Assembly (NCBI GenBank): GCA_910584825.1
Contig: CAJUCI010000008.1
Coordinates: 42,095-106,094, forward strand
DNA length: 64,000 nt
Direction of reading: 5' to 3'
Source of the DNA: an uncultured Duncaniella sp.
GTDB lineage: Bacteria; Bacteroidota; Bacteroidia; Bacteroidales; Muribaculaceae
Under the pieces are notes generated by a model, which was given only the letters and a program-made list of their open reading frames with translations, searched no databases and was not told the DNA's origin. The position numbers and the translations under genes are program-made. Positions 25,894 to 34,899 of the stretch are shown here, piece after piece (positions within the stretch are counted from its first letter, which is position 1; every line of letters begins with the position of its first letter).

Positions 25894-26898
25894 TTAGTCT
25901 GCAATCCAGTTGTGGTTGTAGACTTTGGTCTTTTGCTTTGAGCGTGACAGTGAGTCGGGGGTGGGGAGTTTTACGGTATATGTCTTGCCGGTCTTGTTGG
26001 TGAGCGATTTCGAGCGTATCCACGGGTTGTGTTCACGCAGTGTCATGTAGTCCGAGCCGTGGTCGATAGCCCATTGCGCCCAGTCATTGACCGGGCCGTT
26101 CACCTTGACCGATGTGTATTCGAGTGGCTGATAGAGTTGCGAGGCCGTGAGGTTGAAGCCGTATTGCGAGGGCGACTCCATTATCATCTTCATGGCCAGG
26201 AGGCGAAACATGTAACGCATCGTCTCCTCGGCAAGCCACAGGTCATAGGCCGATGTGGCTTGCTGGGCGGCAAGCTCGTTGCCCACGCGTGCCATGCCTC
26301 CGTTATAGCTTGCGGCCACCGACTCCCAGTTGCCGTATTTGGCATAGGCGTTTTTGAGATACTTGCAGGCGGCGCGTGTCGACTTCTCCACATCGTAACG
26401 CTCGTCGACATCATTGCTTACCTCCAGCCCGTATTCCTTGGCTGTCGATGGCATGAACTGCCATAACCCGGCAGCCTTGGCGGGCGATACGGCACGCGGA
26501 TTGAGTGTCGATTCTATCGCGGCGAGATATATCATGTCGGCCGGGATACCCTGCTCCTTTAATATAGGTGCGATTACGGGGAAATATCGGTTGGCGCGCT
26601 TGAGCGCGAGGAGGGTGTTGCCGTGGGTGTAGCTCATGGCCGTCAGTTCGCGGTCGAGGCGTTCCCACATGTCTATCGGGTCGAGTGAAATTTCTTTACC
26701 GGCAAATGTCACCGACTCAGGGATTACAGGCGAGGTTACGGGTGTCAGAGCCACTGATGATTCGGCCGACGAGTTGTGATGATTGCGTTCGGCATTGCCT
26801 TGCGAGGTTGACGCCGAGGCTGACTCTGACGGGGCGAATGCCGCCAAAAGTGTGAGGGCTGCGACTGAGCCGAGAAAGGATATGCGATTAAGATTCAT
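25894..26898 (-). CDS. Lytic murein transglycosylase
   Basis: A 334-residue exported enzyme with a signal peptide (1-29), a low-complexity Ser/Asn region and an SLT (MltD-type) domain. The catalytic Glu is in YLAAIESTLNP, followed by AGLWQFMPSTA and SYNGG. It cleaves peptidoglycan glycan strands to anhydromuropeptides. No LysM domain is evident. It lies upstream of uvrA on the same strand. Confidence 0.9.
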   Translation of the reverse strand: MNLNRISFLGSVAALTLLAAFAPSESASASTSQGNAERNHHNSSAESSVALTPVTSPVIPESVTFAGKEISLDPIDMWERLDRELTAMSYTHGNTLLALKRANRYFPVIAPILKEQGIPADMIYLAAIESTLNPRAVSPAKAAGLWQFMPSTAKEYGLEVSNDVDERYDVEKSTRAACKYLKNAYAKYGNWESVAASYNGGMARVGNELAAQQATSAYDLWLAEETMRYMFRLLAMKMIMESPSQYGFNLTASQLYQPLEYTSVKVNGPVNDWAQWAIDHGSDYMTLREHNPWIRSKSLTNKTGKTYTVKLPTPDSLSRSKQKTKVYNHNWIAD

Positions 26899-26969
26899 TT
26901 TTGTTTGCGTGTTAAAACGATGATTCAGATATTGTGTGTTATTCTATTGATGATTATTGCGGTGCGGGA

Positions 26970-28325
26970 TTATTTATAATCCACGATATTGATGTCACCC
27001 GACAGCTTGTACTCCTTGCCGTCTGCGCCACGTGCCTTTATCACATAATAATATGCACCGGCCGGCACGAATTTGCCGCCATAGCGTCCGTCCCATCCTT
27101 GTGACGGGTCGGTGAACGATGTCATCTTCCGGCCAGAGCGGTTGAAGATGTGGCATTCAAATTCGATGATTGAAGAGTATGTCACTTTCCACACGTCATT
27201 CACACCGTCCTGATTGAATGGAGTGAAGGCGTTGGGGCATTTAAGCACCGACTCGCCGATTGTTATCTCATACGTCTCGCCGAAATATTCGCACGAGGCG
27301 TCGTCGTTCGCACAGTATAAACGCACATAAGTGGTGCCCTGTTCGGTGAACGTATGGGTGAAGTCGAGTTCCGATGCGCGGAGCGACACGTCGTCGAAGT
27401 CGCGATACCTCGACATCTGCCATTCATGGAATATTGCCGCATCGGTCACATTGGCAATGAAATTCACGGTGCAAGGGGCCGAACCGCCCAGGCCACCGAC
27501 CTGCCCTGCGGAAGTCTCATTGTCGCTCGGCGTGTTGTCTGACACAGCCGAAGTGTGTGCGGCGATGGAGCGGGGCGGGAATGATGCCGATTCGCATGAC
27601 AGTGGCCGTCCCCATTGGCGCAGAAACCTGTCACCCTCGAGAGTGAATGCGGTCTGACACAGCGGGGCATTGACATGTATTATGGGCGAAAGATATTCAA
27701 GCGTCTCGACAGCCGGTGTCTCGGTGTAGTTTTGTGCCGCATCGTTCCACTCGAGAGTGGAGTAGGAGAGGGTGATGTCGCGCGACAGTGTGAGGCGTCG
27801 GCCTGTGATGGAATAGTACGCAATCTCATCGCCCGAGCCTGTGCAGTCTAAGGCGGTGCGTCCGCACTCCTGCTCGGTCGACAGCGAGAGTGAGCCGGGC
27901 GAGAACATATGTTTGCCGTAGTCGACAAGCCAGATGTAAGTCAGAGTTCCGCCATCCTCGATTACGTATCCCATATCGCCCTGAGGCGAGTCAATCCACG
28001 AAGAGTTCGCATCATGGCCTGAGGCAGTAGTGGTCTCGGCATACGCGGCTCCGAGGCTTGAGTATCGCGACCATTTCACCTGCGAAGGGTTGTCGGAGGT
28101 GAAAGTCATGCGCAGTCCGGCCATCGTCGGGGCCACATGCACGCCCCCGTTCAGCCCGGCCGAAGCTGGAGCCTCCACGGCAATCACCGCCTCACCCCCC
28201 TGCGCAACATAAGTAAACCCCACCCCGGCATATGCGGAAACGGAGCATATCATGCATATGATAGCAGAGCATGTTATGCATATTATAAAGTATAGAATCG
28301 ATGCGTATATGCGTATGCAAGTCAT
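26970..28325 (-). CDS. Secreted protein with gliding-motility-type (T9SS) C-terminal domain
   Basis: A 451-residue protein with an N-terminal signal peptide, a central region with beta-rich PKD/Ig-like features (TFTSDNPSQVKWS; FTEQGTTYVRLYCANDDASCEYFGE) and a C-terminal CHU_C-type domain: CPNAFTPFNQDGVNDVWKV, FNRSGRKM, WDGRYGGKFVPAGAYYYVIKA. This domain targets proteins to type IX secretion in Bacteroidetes. Cargo function is unknown. PorQ at 34900 shows that T9SS parts are encoded nearby. Confidence 0.82.
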   Translation of the reverse strand: MTCIRIYASILYFIICITCSAIICMICSVSAYAGVGFTYVAQGGEAVIAVEAPASAGLNGGVHVAPTMAGLRMTFTSDNPSQVKWSRYSSLGAAYAETTTASGHDANSSWIDSPQGDMGYVIEDGGTLTYIWLVDYGKHMFSPGSLSLSTEQECGRTALDCTGSGDEIAYYSITGRRLTLSRDITLSYSTLEWNDAAQNYTETPAVETLEYLSPIIHVNAPLCQTAFTLEGDRFLRQWGRPLSCESASFPPRSIAAHTSAVSDNTPSDNETSAGQVGGLGGSAPCTVNFIANVTDAAIFHEWQMSRYRDFDDVSLRASELDFTHTFTEQGTTYVRLYCANDDASCEYFGETYEITIGESVLKCPNAFTPFNQDGVNDVWKVTYSSIIEFECHIFNRSGRKMTSFTDPSQGWDGRYGGKFVPAGAYYYVIKARGADGKEYKLSGDINIVDYK

Positions 28326-28349
28326 TCGTAAGTCGAAATTATTAACTTA

Positions 28350-28357
28350 CAAAGATA
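28350..28357 (-). promoter_or_regulatory. -7 box for the T9SS cargo gene
   Basis: TATCTTTG on the minus strand, with ATTG 20 nt upstream (28381-28378), 25 bases before the ATG. Confidence 0.6.
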
Positions 28358-28444
28358 CATAATTTCGCACACAATAGCAATCAGGTCAAAGTGCTTTATG
28401 GAACTTTAACTAAGGTGCTTTATATTGTACCCGTAGATAACAAT

Positions 28445-29671
28445 TTATATTGAGACGTAATAAATTGTTGTAAGGATATTATATACAGTTTTTCCTAATG
28501 GCAGGAATGGTCCGGCCTCATAGCAGTCAACGGAGCCCATGTACACAATGAACATGACTGAAAGAAATGGGTGAGATTTTACCTTGGCCATAAAATCTTT
28601 TGTCGCCACAAAGACATTGTTGTCATTATTATATATAAGCCATCCGATAATCATGAACTGGCAAGTGATAAGGGCGGATATCCATCGTCCGTGGTCGACT
28701 GTACATATGAATGCAGGTATCGATAGTAGGAATGCAGCATTTATAAGTCTGATTGTGAGCCGATATTTTTTATTATCTGAGGAGTTGATGACTCCTTTCC
28801 AAAAGATGACCAATAGGTATAATAACGGAGATAAAATCAGGAGTGATGTGACAAATGATATTATTAATCTATCGATATACATGGGGACATATTCAAACAG
28901 ATGATGTGAAATTGGTGCGTAATATTCATAGAATACAGCCATTTTATCAATCGAGAGATTGGTCTTGGATTGGAGTATTGGTACAATTTCAGATAACGAA
29001 TATATATTTAGAGGGAAAAACTGAATGTACATAAATATCATAGTCAACACCCCCATACTTAACACCCCATATGTAGCCTCTTTTCTCCAGTGGTCGGCCT
29101 TAAAAATTCTGTATACGTACACTGCGCAGTATAATGGGAGAAATACGCATACAAAAATCTGATGAATAAGGCATGATGCAACCATTAGAATGGTTGACGA
29201 TAAATAAAACAATGGACGTTTGGTATGGGTAATGGATATGAAAATGAAACAACATGCAATTATAAATAAATCCATGCGCCCGAAATTTTCAGTATGAAAT
29301 AAATACTGTAGTCCGAAAGGTCCTACGATATATACCGCACACATAAGCAATGCAAAATAATATATCTTGGTATTGCCGATTGATAGCGTCGATTTTATGA
29401 AATTCCCTATGACTGAAGAGGCTAACGCTATGATTAAGGCGTTCGCGACTATCAAAAACACTATTACGTGTGCAAAATTAACATTGTCGTCCGGTACTAA
29501 TAGGTTTAATATTGAGCCGATAAGTTTCCTTGGTCCAAAACCTGACGAGTAATCAATGACATAATTGACCTGCATGTAGGGGTGCATTTGTACAACAAAT
29601 CTCGTCAAAAACTGCACGAAAAATATTAAAGCGATTATAGATGTATAACGGTGCCTCTTTATAAAATCCAT
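28445..29671 (-). CDS. Polytopic membrane protein of unknown function
   Basis: A 408-residue protein with about ten hydrophobic segments and short charged loops. No family motif was recognised with confidence. It resembles EpsG-like or glycan-associated membrane proteins only in general character. It is downstream of a GT2 glycosyltransferase on the same strand, so a lipid-linked sugar or cell-surface glycan role is plausible (inference). Base composition is much more A+T-rich than the flanking housekeeping genes. Confidence 0.6.
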   Translation of the reverse strand: MDFIKRHRYTSIIALIFFVQFLTRFVVQMHPYMQVNYVIDYSSGFGPRKLIGSILNLLVPDDNVNFAHVIVFLIVANALIIALASSVIGNFIKSTLSIGNTKIYYFALLMCAVYIVGPFGLQYLFHTENFGRMDLFIIACCFIFISITHTKRPLFYLSSTILMVASCLIHQIFVCVFLPLYCAVYVYRIFKADHWRKEATYGVLSMGVLTMIFMYIQFFPLNIYSLSEIVPILQSKTNLSIDKMAVFYEYYAPISHHLFEYVPMYIDRLIISFVTSLLILSPLLYLLVIFWKGVINSSDNKKYRLTIRLINAAFLLSIPAFICTVDHGRWISALITCQFMIIGWLIYNNDNNVFVATKDFMAKVKSHPFLSVMFIVYMGSVDCYEAGPFLPLGKTVYNILTTIYYVSI

Positions 29672-29740
29672 TGTCTGATGATTGGATACAAGTGATGGTT
29701 ATTGTAGTATTGCGTCAATATGTTTTTTGCTCGTGGGTGG

Positions 29741-30490
29741 TCATAGCGATACGCCGTTGCCCCGTAATCTTTGAAAGAAATAATGAAACAGCACGCTGAA
29801 AGAATTCTTGATGGCTTTTGATGACACACTCGGCGAGGGAGCCATATAATGGATTGGTGCCTCAATATAACGTTGTTTTCTTAACAAGTATCTTACCTCA
29901 GTCTGATAGAAATGTGCTTTGGAAAGCAATCCGTAGTCAACAAATTTTTTGGCGACATCAGAATGAAAACCCATGTATCCTGATGTCATATCTTTCATGC
30001 TGGTTCCCAATAACAAGTTGGTTAAAATGCCCCCTCCACGAGACAGAACCGTCCTGCGCCAGTTGGAATCATATATGGAACCTCCATTTATAAACCTTGA
30101 ACCGAATACGCATTTATGTCCCTCAGACAAATGACGGAGAAACATCGGGATGGCTGCCGGGTCATGTGAGAGACCTCCATCCATTTCAAGAATGTAATCG
30201 AAATCTTCGGATTTCAACGCTTCGCGATATCCTCGTAAATATGCGTCAACCACGTTGCGATTTTCAGGTGCCCACACCGTCCTGAATCTGGAGTCGTGAG
30301 ATTCAAGTTGACGGCAAAGGTCAAGGGTGTTGTCTTTGGACACATTGTCCACTATCAGAAAAGCCGTCCCGCATAGGTTGCTGTCATGTTCTATTCGGTT
30401 GAAAACTTCAGAAACGAGAGAGGAAAATTTTTCAAATGTGTCCGATTCATTCGCAAGAGGAATGACAAGCGCATATTTCTTTGGTATCAT
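29741..30490 (-). CDS. Family 2 glycosyltransferase (polyprenyl-phosphate type)
   Basis: A 249-residue GT-A enzyme similar to dolichol-phosphate mannosyltransferases: KYALVIPLANES at the N-terminus, a nucleotide-sugar region IVDNVSKDNT, and the acidic metal motif EMDGGLSHD followed by FGSRFINGGS. No C-terminal membrane segments are evident. The start at 30490 (MIPKKYALV) is preferred over the in-frame ATG at 30580 because homologues begin at this strand. It probably works with the membrane protein encoded downstream. Confidence 0.82.
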   Translation of the reverse strand: MIPKKYALVIPLANESDTFEKFSSLVSEVFNRIEHDSNLCGTAFLIVDNVSKDNTLDLCRQLESHDSRFRTVWAPENRNVVDAYLRGYREALKSEDFDYILEMDGGLSHDPAAIPMFLRHLSEGHKCVFGSRFINGGSIYDSNWRRTVLSRGGGILTNLLLGTSMKDMTSGYMGFHSDVAKKFVDYGLLSKAHFYQTEVRYLLRKQRYIEAPIHYMAPSPSVSSKAIKNSFSVLFHYFFQRLRGNGVSL

Positions 30491-30635
30491 TACTGTGTTA
30501 GGGCGAAAAATTCTATTTAAATGTATTTTAGGGGTGTAAAGTTCGTGAAGATTATCCGAATACGCAAAAAAATAATGCATTTTATAAGGATGATAAATTT
30601 TGTTGATGGAATTTTGTTGATTTTTGTTGTGAAAA

Positions 30636-30667
30636 TTTGGCGGATTGTAAAATATGGCCTATCTTTG
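30636..30667 (+). promoter_or_regulatory. Promoter of the Phe/Tyr operon
   Basis: TTTG (30636-30639), a 20-nt spacer and TATCTTTG (30660-30667). Confidence 0.85.
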
Positions 30668-30698
30668 CGGTGCATTTGAAAGCAAACACTATCGAAAG

Positions 30699-30758
30699 AT
30701 GACTTCACGATTTTACGCATATTCCTATTTTTATTATTTTTATTTTGCTGAGAAATAA
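30699..30758 (+). CDS. Phe/Tyr-rich leader peptide of the pheA operon
   Basis: The ORF encodes MTSRFYAYSYFYYFYFAEK: four Phe and six Tyr in 19 residues, with a dense run at positions 10-16. It starts about 25 nt after the predicted transcription start. AGCGGGA (30761-30767), just after the stop codon, can pair with TCCCGCT (30829-30835) in the terminator. Stalling at Phe/Tyr codons could therefore favour an antiterminator. The leader fits the downstream genes, which make both amino acids. Confidence 0.88.
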   Translation: MTSRFYAYSYFYYFYFAEK

Positions 30759-30826
30759 GAAGCGGGACATTGCGTGCATAATCCAATGAACAATCAAACG
30801 ACACAAGACTTATAGCAACAATACAT

Positions 30827-30864
30827 CATCCCGCTCCCCGATAACGGTGGCGGGATGCTTTTTT
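30827..30864 (+). terminator. pheA operon attenuator terminator
   Basis: CATCCCGC (30827-30834) pairs with GCGGGATG (30850-30857), with an inner CCG/CGG, followed by CTTTTTT, 17 bases before the pheA ATG. Confidence 0.87.
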
Positions 30865-30880
30865 ATACGACGCGAAAGAA

Positions 30881-31726
30881 ATGAAGAAGATTACAATCCA
30901 AGGTGTGGCAGGGTGTTTCCACGATGCTGCGGCCCATCTCTATTTTGATGGCGAGGAGATTGAGACGTTGCCGTGCGAGACTTTCCCGGCGATGTTTGAC
31001 ACTCTCGCCACTGATGCCTCCCTCCTGGGCATCATGGCGGTGGAGAACACTATAGCCGGTCCGCTGCTCCAGAATCATGAGCTGTTGCGCCAGAGCAATA
31101 TGCGGATAATCGGTGAATTGAAAATGCGTATCTCGCACGTGCTGTGCGCATTGCCGGGGCAGACCATCGAGTCACTTACCGAGGTCAATTCCCACCCCAT
31201 GGCTCTCATGCAGTGCGAGCAGTATCTGCGCCGCCATCCCAACATGAAGGTGGTAGAGCGGTTTGACACTGCCGGAAGTGCCGAGGAGATTGCCCGCGAC
31301 GGGCTTACGGGCCATGCCGCCGTGTGTGGCGAATATGCTGCCGAGCTTTACGGCCTCCATATCCTTGAGCGTGGCATCGAGACCAACAAACGCAACTTCA
31401 CCCGTTTTCTCATTCTCGCCGACCCGCTCGTTGCCGCCGAAATCGGCCCGAAGGAGAAGGATGTCGACAAGGCGTCAATCGTCTTCACCCTCCCGCACAC
31501 CCAGGGCGCACTGTCGAAGATTCTCACCATCCTCTCGTTCTACGACGTGAATCTCTCCAAGATACAGTCAACCCCCATCGTGGGGCGTGAGTGGGAATAC
31601 CGTTTCTATGTCGACCTGACTTTTGACAGCGTCCTCCGTTTCCACCAGGCCATAGATGCCGTGCGTCCGCTCATCCGCGACCTCAGCATACTCGGCGAGT
31701 ACACCGAGGCCAAGGTGACACATTAA
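30881..31726 (+). CDS. pheA: Prephenate dehydratase
   Basis: PheA converts prephenate to phenylpyruvate. The 281-residue protein has the periplasmic-binding-like catalytic domain (AVENTIAGPLLQNHELL; TNKRNFTRFLIL, with the conserved TxRF) and a C-terminal ACT domain (SIVFTLPHTQGALSKIL) that binds Phe in the family. It has no fused chorismate mutase; that activity is carried by the DAHP synthase fusion two genes downstream. It is first in the operon, behind the attenuator. Confidence 0.96.
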   Translation: MKKITIQGVAGCFHDAAAHLYFDGEEIETLPCETFPAMFDTLATDASLLGIMAVENTIAGPLLQNHELLRQSNMRIIGELKMRISHVLCALPGQTIESLTEVNSHPMALMQCEQYLRRHPNMKVVERFDTAGSAEEIARDGLTGHAAVCGEYAAELYGLHILERGIETNKRNFTRFLILADPLVAAEIGPKEKDVDKASIVFTLPHTQGALSKILTILSFYDVNLSKIQSTPIVGREWEYRFYVDLTFDSVLRFHQAIDAVRPLIRDLSILGEYTEAKVTH

Positions 31727-31748
31727 TGATAAAAATTACACGCACATC

Positions 31749-32909
31749 ATGAATATACAACCGTCACAAAGAGTACAGCAGATTAAGGAGTATTACTTCT
31801 CGACCAAGCTCAAAGAGATAGCCGCCCTGCGCGCCCAGGGGGTCGACATCATATCGCTCGGCATCGGAGGCCCCGACCTGCCCCCGCCGTCAAATGTGAT
31901 TGAGACCATGACCGAGGCGATACACAACCCCTCAAACCACGGCTACCAGCCGCATGTGGGTGTGCCCGAACTGCGCGAGGCCTTTGCCCGCTGGTACAAG
32001 AAGTGGTATGGCGTGGAGCTTGACCCGCGCAACGAGATTCAACCCCTCATCGGTTCGAAGGAGGGTGTGACACACATCTCGCTCGCCTTCATCAACTCGG
32101 GCGACAAGGTGCTCATTCCTGACCCCGGCTATCCCACATACTCATCCATCAGCCGCATGGCCGGTGCCGAGGTGCTCACCTACGACCTCACCGAGGAGAA
32201 CGGCTGGCAGCCCGATTTCGACGCCATCGAGCGTCTTGACCTTGACGGCGTAAAGCTCATGTGGCTCAACTATCCCCACATGCCCACCGGCGCACGTGCC
32301 CGCCGCGAGACTTTCGAGAAGGCCATCGAGTTTGGCAAGCGTCACGGCATAGTGATTGTGCATGACAATCCCTACTCGTTCATCCTCAACCGCGAGCCTA
32401 TGAGCATACTCTCAATGCCCGGTGCCAAGGATATAGCTATCGAACTTAACTCACTCAGCAAGAGTCACAATATGCCCGGATGGCGTGTAGGTGTGGCCGT
32501 CAGCAACCCCACATTCCTCTCATGGATACTCCGCATCAAGAGCAACATCGACTCGGGCCAGTTCAAGCCGCTCATGCTTGCCGCCGCCCGCGCTCTCGAG
32601 GAGGGCCCTGAATGGCACGACGCGCTCAACGAGGCATATGCCTCGCGCCGCAAGATTGCCGAGGAGATTATGACCGAACTGGGCTGCACGTTCGACCCCA
32701 CTCAGTCGGGTCTCTTCCTGTGGGGACGCATAACCGACCCCGAGGTGACATCAGAGCAGCTCGCCGACCGCATACTCGCCGAGGCCCGCGTGTTCATCAC
32801 CCCCGGATTCATCTTCGGCCACAACGGCGACCGCTACATACGCATCTCGCTCTGCGCCCCCGAGGACAAGCTCACCGAGGCTCTGCAACGCATAAAGAAC
32901 AATAAATAA
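31749..32909 (+). CDS. PLP aminotransferase class I, probable aromatic aminotransferase
   Basis: A 386-residue fold-type I aminotransferase with the PLP lysine in NSLSKSHNMPGWR and an N-terminus like LL-diaminopimelate and aspartate aminotransferases. The usual NPxNPTG loop reads NYPHMPTGA, so the Asn normally contacting PLP is Met. Position between pheA and the DAHP synthase/chorismate mutase gene suggests that it transaminates phenylpyruvate and hydroxyphenylpyruvate (inference). Confidence 0.85.
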   Translation: MNIQPSQRVQQIKEYYFSTKLKEIAALRAQGVDIISLGIGGPDLPPPSNVIETMTEAIHNPSNHGYQPHVGVPELREAFARWYKKWYGVELDPRNEIQPLIGSKEGVTHISLAFINSGDKVLIPDPGYPTYSSISRMAGAEVLTYDLTEENGWQPDFDAIERLDLDGVKLMWLNYPHMPTGARARRETFEKAIEFGKRHGIVIVHDNPYSFILNREPMSILSMPGAKDIAIELNSLSKSHNMPGWRVGVAVSNPTFLSWILRIKSNIDSGQFKPLMLAAARALEEGPEWHDALNEAYASRRKIAEEIMTELGCTFDPTQSGLFLWGRITDPEVTSEQLADRILAEARVFITPGFIFGHNGDRYIRISLCAPEDKLTEALQRIKNNK

Positions 32910-32939
32910 CAATCTGACAAATAAGAAAAATAACATCAT

Positions 32940-34013
32940 ATGGAAATGGACCAGTTATTGCCGCTCGCAATCGACGGCGTGGAACTCAACCGCCCCATCA
33001 TCATCTCAGGCCCGTGCAGTGCCGAGACCGAGGAGCAAGTATTGTCAACAGCACGCGGCCTCGCCCGCGCCGGCATCAAGATTTTCCGTGCCGGCATTTG
33101 GAAGCCCCGCACCAAACCCGGAGGCTTCGAGGGTGTGGGCGTGCCCGGACTCGCATGGCTCAACAAGGTGAAGGAGGAGACTGGCATGAAGGTGTCCACC
33201 GAGGTTGCCAACCGCGGACACGTCGAGGCCGCACTCGAGTATGGCGTGGACCTTCTCTGGATTGGTGCGCGCACAACGGCCAACCCCTTTGCCATGCAGG
33301 AGATTGCCGATGTGCTCCGCGAGAGCGGCAAGGATATCCCCGTGCTCGTAAAGAATCCCGTCAACCCCGACCTCGAGCTGTGGATTGGCGCGCTCGAACG
33401 CCTCTACAATGCCGGAATTCGCCGTCTCGGCGTGATACACCGCGGATTCTCGACCTACGGCCCGCAGATTTACCGCAACCATCCCCAGTGGCGCATCCCT
33501 CTGGACTTGCGCGTGCGTTACCCGAAACTCCCTATCATCTGCGACCCCAGCCACATCGGCGGCAAGCGCGAGCTTATAGCCTCGCTGTCACAGCAGGCTC
33601 TTGACATGGGTTTCGACGGTCTCATCATCGAGAGCCACTGCGACCCCGACTGTGCCTGGAGCGACCGCAACCAGCAGATTACCCCCGAGGTGCTGAGGGT
33701 GATTCTTGACAACCTCGTGTTCCGTGATGCTCCCGTCCCCTCGGAGAATCTCGTGCACCTGCGCCGTCAGATTGACCAGCTTGACAACGAGTTGCTTGAA
33801 ATCCTCGGCAAGCGTATGAACATCTCGCGTGAGATTGGTACATACAAGAAGGAGCACAATATGCCCGTAGTGCAGCCGGGCCGTTTCGACGACATCATGA
33901 CCTCGCGCATACTTGCCGCCAAGGCTATGGGTATGAGCGAAGACTTCATGCGCTCGGTTCTCTCGTCAATCCACGAGGAGTCAGTGCGTATTCAGGTTGA
34001 ACTTAACAAATAA
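32940..34013 (+). CDS. Bifunctional DAHP synthase / chorismate mutase
   Basis: The 357-residue protein joins a KDO8P-synthase-like DAHP synthase (residues about 1-260; SGPCSAETEEQ, GIWKPRTKPGGFEG, CDPSHIGGKRE), the first enzyme of the shikimate pathway, to an AroQ chorismate mutase (about 270-357; LRRQIDQLDNELLEILGKRM...KKEHN). The fusion supplies the prephenate used by PheA and TyrA on either side. In related fusions the mutase part serves feedback control (family knowledge). Confidence 0.94.
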   Translation: MEMDQLLPLAIDGVELNRPIIISGPCSAETEEQVLSTARGLARAGIKIFRAGIWKPRTKPGGFEGVGVPGLAWLNKVKEETGMKVSTEVANRGHVEAALEYGVDLLWIGARTTANPFAMQEIADVLRESGKDIPVLVKNPVNPDLELWIGALERLYNAGIRRLGVIHRGFSTYGPQIYRNHPQWRIPLDLRVRYPKLPIICDPSHIGGKRELIASLSQQALDMGFDGLIIESHCDPDCAWSDRNQQITPEVLRVILDNLVFRDAPVPSENLVHLRRQIDQLDNELLEILGKRMNISREIGTYKKEHNMPVVQPGRFDDIMTSRILAAKAMGMSEDFMRSVLSSIHEESVRIQVELNK

Positions 34014-34016
34014 GAG

Positions 34017-34790
34017 ATGAAGATTCTGATTCTCGGAGCCGGCAAGATGGGGTCATTTTTCTGCGACCTGCTGTCGTTTGACCACGAGGTGGCAGTTTAT
34101 GACCCCGACCCGCGCCGTCTGCGTTTCACGTTCAACGCCCAGCGTTTCTCCGAACTTGACGAGATTGACGCTTTCGAGCCGCATCTTGTCATCAACGCCT
34201 CGACTGTCAAGTACACTCTCGACGCCTTCCGTCAGGTGCTCCCGCATCTGCCCAAAAACTGTATTATCAGCGATATAGCATCGGTCAAGACTGGTCTGCC
34301 CGAGTTCTATGCCCAGTGCGGACATCCATATGTCAGCACCCACCCGATGTTTGGCCCCACATTCGCGTCGCTGAGCAATCTCGGTAGCGAGAACGCCATC
34401 ATCATCTCGGAGGGCGACCATCTCGGCAAAGTCTTTTTCCGCGACCTCTATTCGCGCCTGAAACTCAACATCGTGGAGTACACCTTTGAGCAGCATGACG
34501 AGACTATCGCTTACTCGCTCTCCATCCCCTTTGCGGCCACACTCGCGTTTGCATCGGTGATGAAGCATCAGGAGGCTCCCGGCACCACGTTCAAGCGTCA
34601 TATGCAGATAGCCGAGGGACTTATGAGCGAAGACGAGTATCTCGTGAGCGAGATTCTCTTCAACCCTCACACCCCCTCGCAGCTCGAAGGGATTCTCGGC
34701 AAGCTCAGCGAGCTTCTCGACATCGTGAAGCGCAGAGATTCCGAGGCTATGTCGGCCTATCTCGCCCAGGCCCGCGAGCACATTAAGTAG
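34017..34790 (+). CDS. tyrA: Prephenate dehydrogenase
   Basis: TyrA oxidatively decarboxylates prephenate to 4-hydroxyphenylpyruvate. The 257-residue protein has an N-terminal Rossmann loop GAGKMG (7-12), the catalytic segment YVSTHPMFGPTFAS and a helical C-terminal domain. No ACT domain is present. It is the last gene of the operon, 3 bp after the fusion gene. Confidence 0.93.
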   Translation: MKILILGAGKMGSFFCDLLSFDHEVAVYDPDPRRLRFTFNAQRFSELDEIDAFEPHLVINASTVKYTLDAFRQVLPHLPKNCIISDIASVKTGLPEFYAQCGHPYVSTHPMFGPTFASLSNLGSENAIIISEGDHLGKVFFRDLYSRLKLNIVEYTFEQHDETIAYSLSIPFAATLAFASVMKHQEAPGTTFKRHMQIAEGLMSEDEYLVSEILFNPHTPSQLEGILGKLSELLDIVKRRDSEAMSAYLAQAREHIK

Positions 34791-34899
34791 GAGGTCGTTT
34801 AGCATTTGTTATCAGACGCCCTCTGAACGCGCGATATATTCCCCCGTTTTATGCCCTCTCCGCATAATAACAGGCGGGGTGCGAGCGTTGAGTATATGT

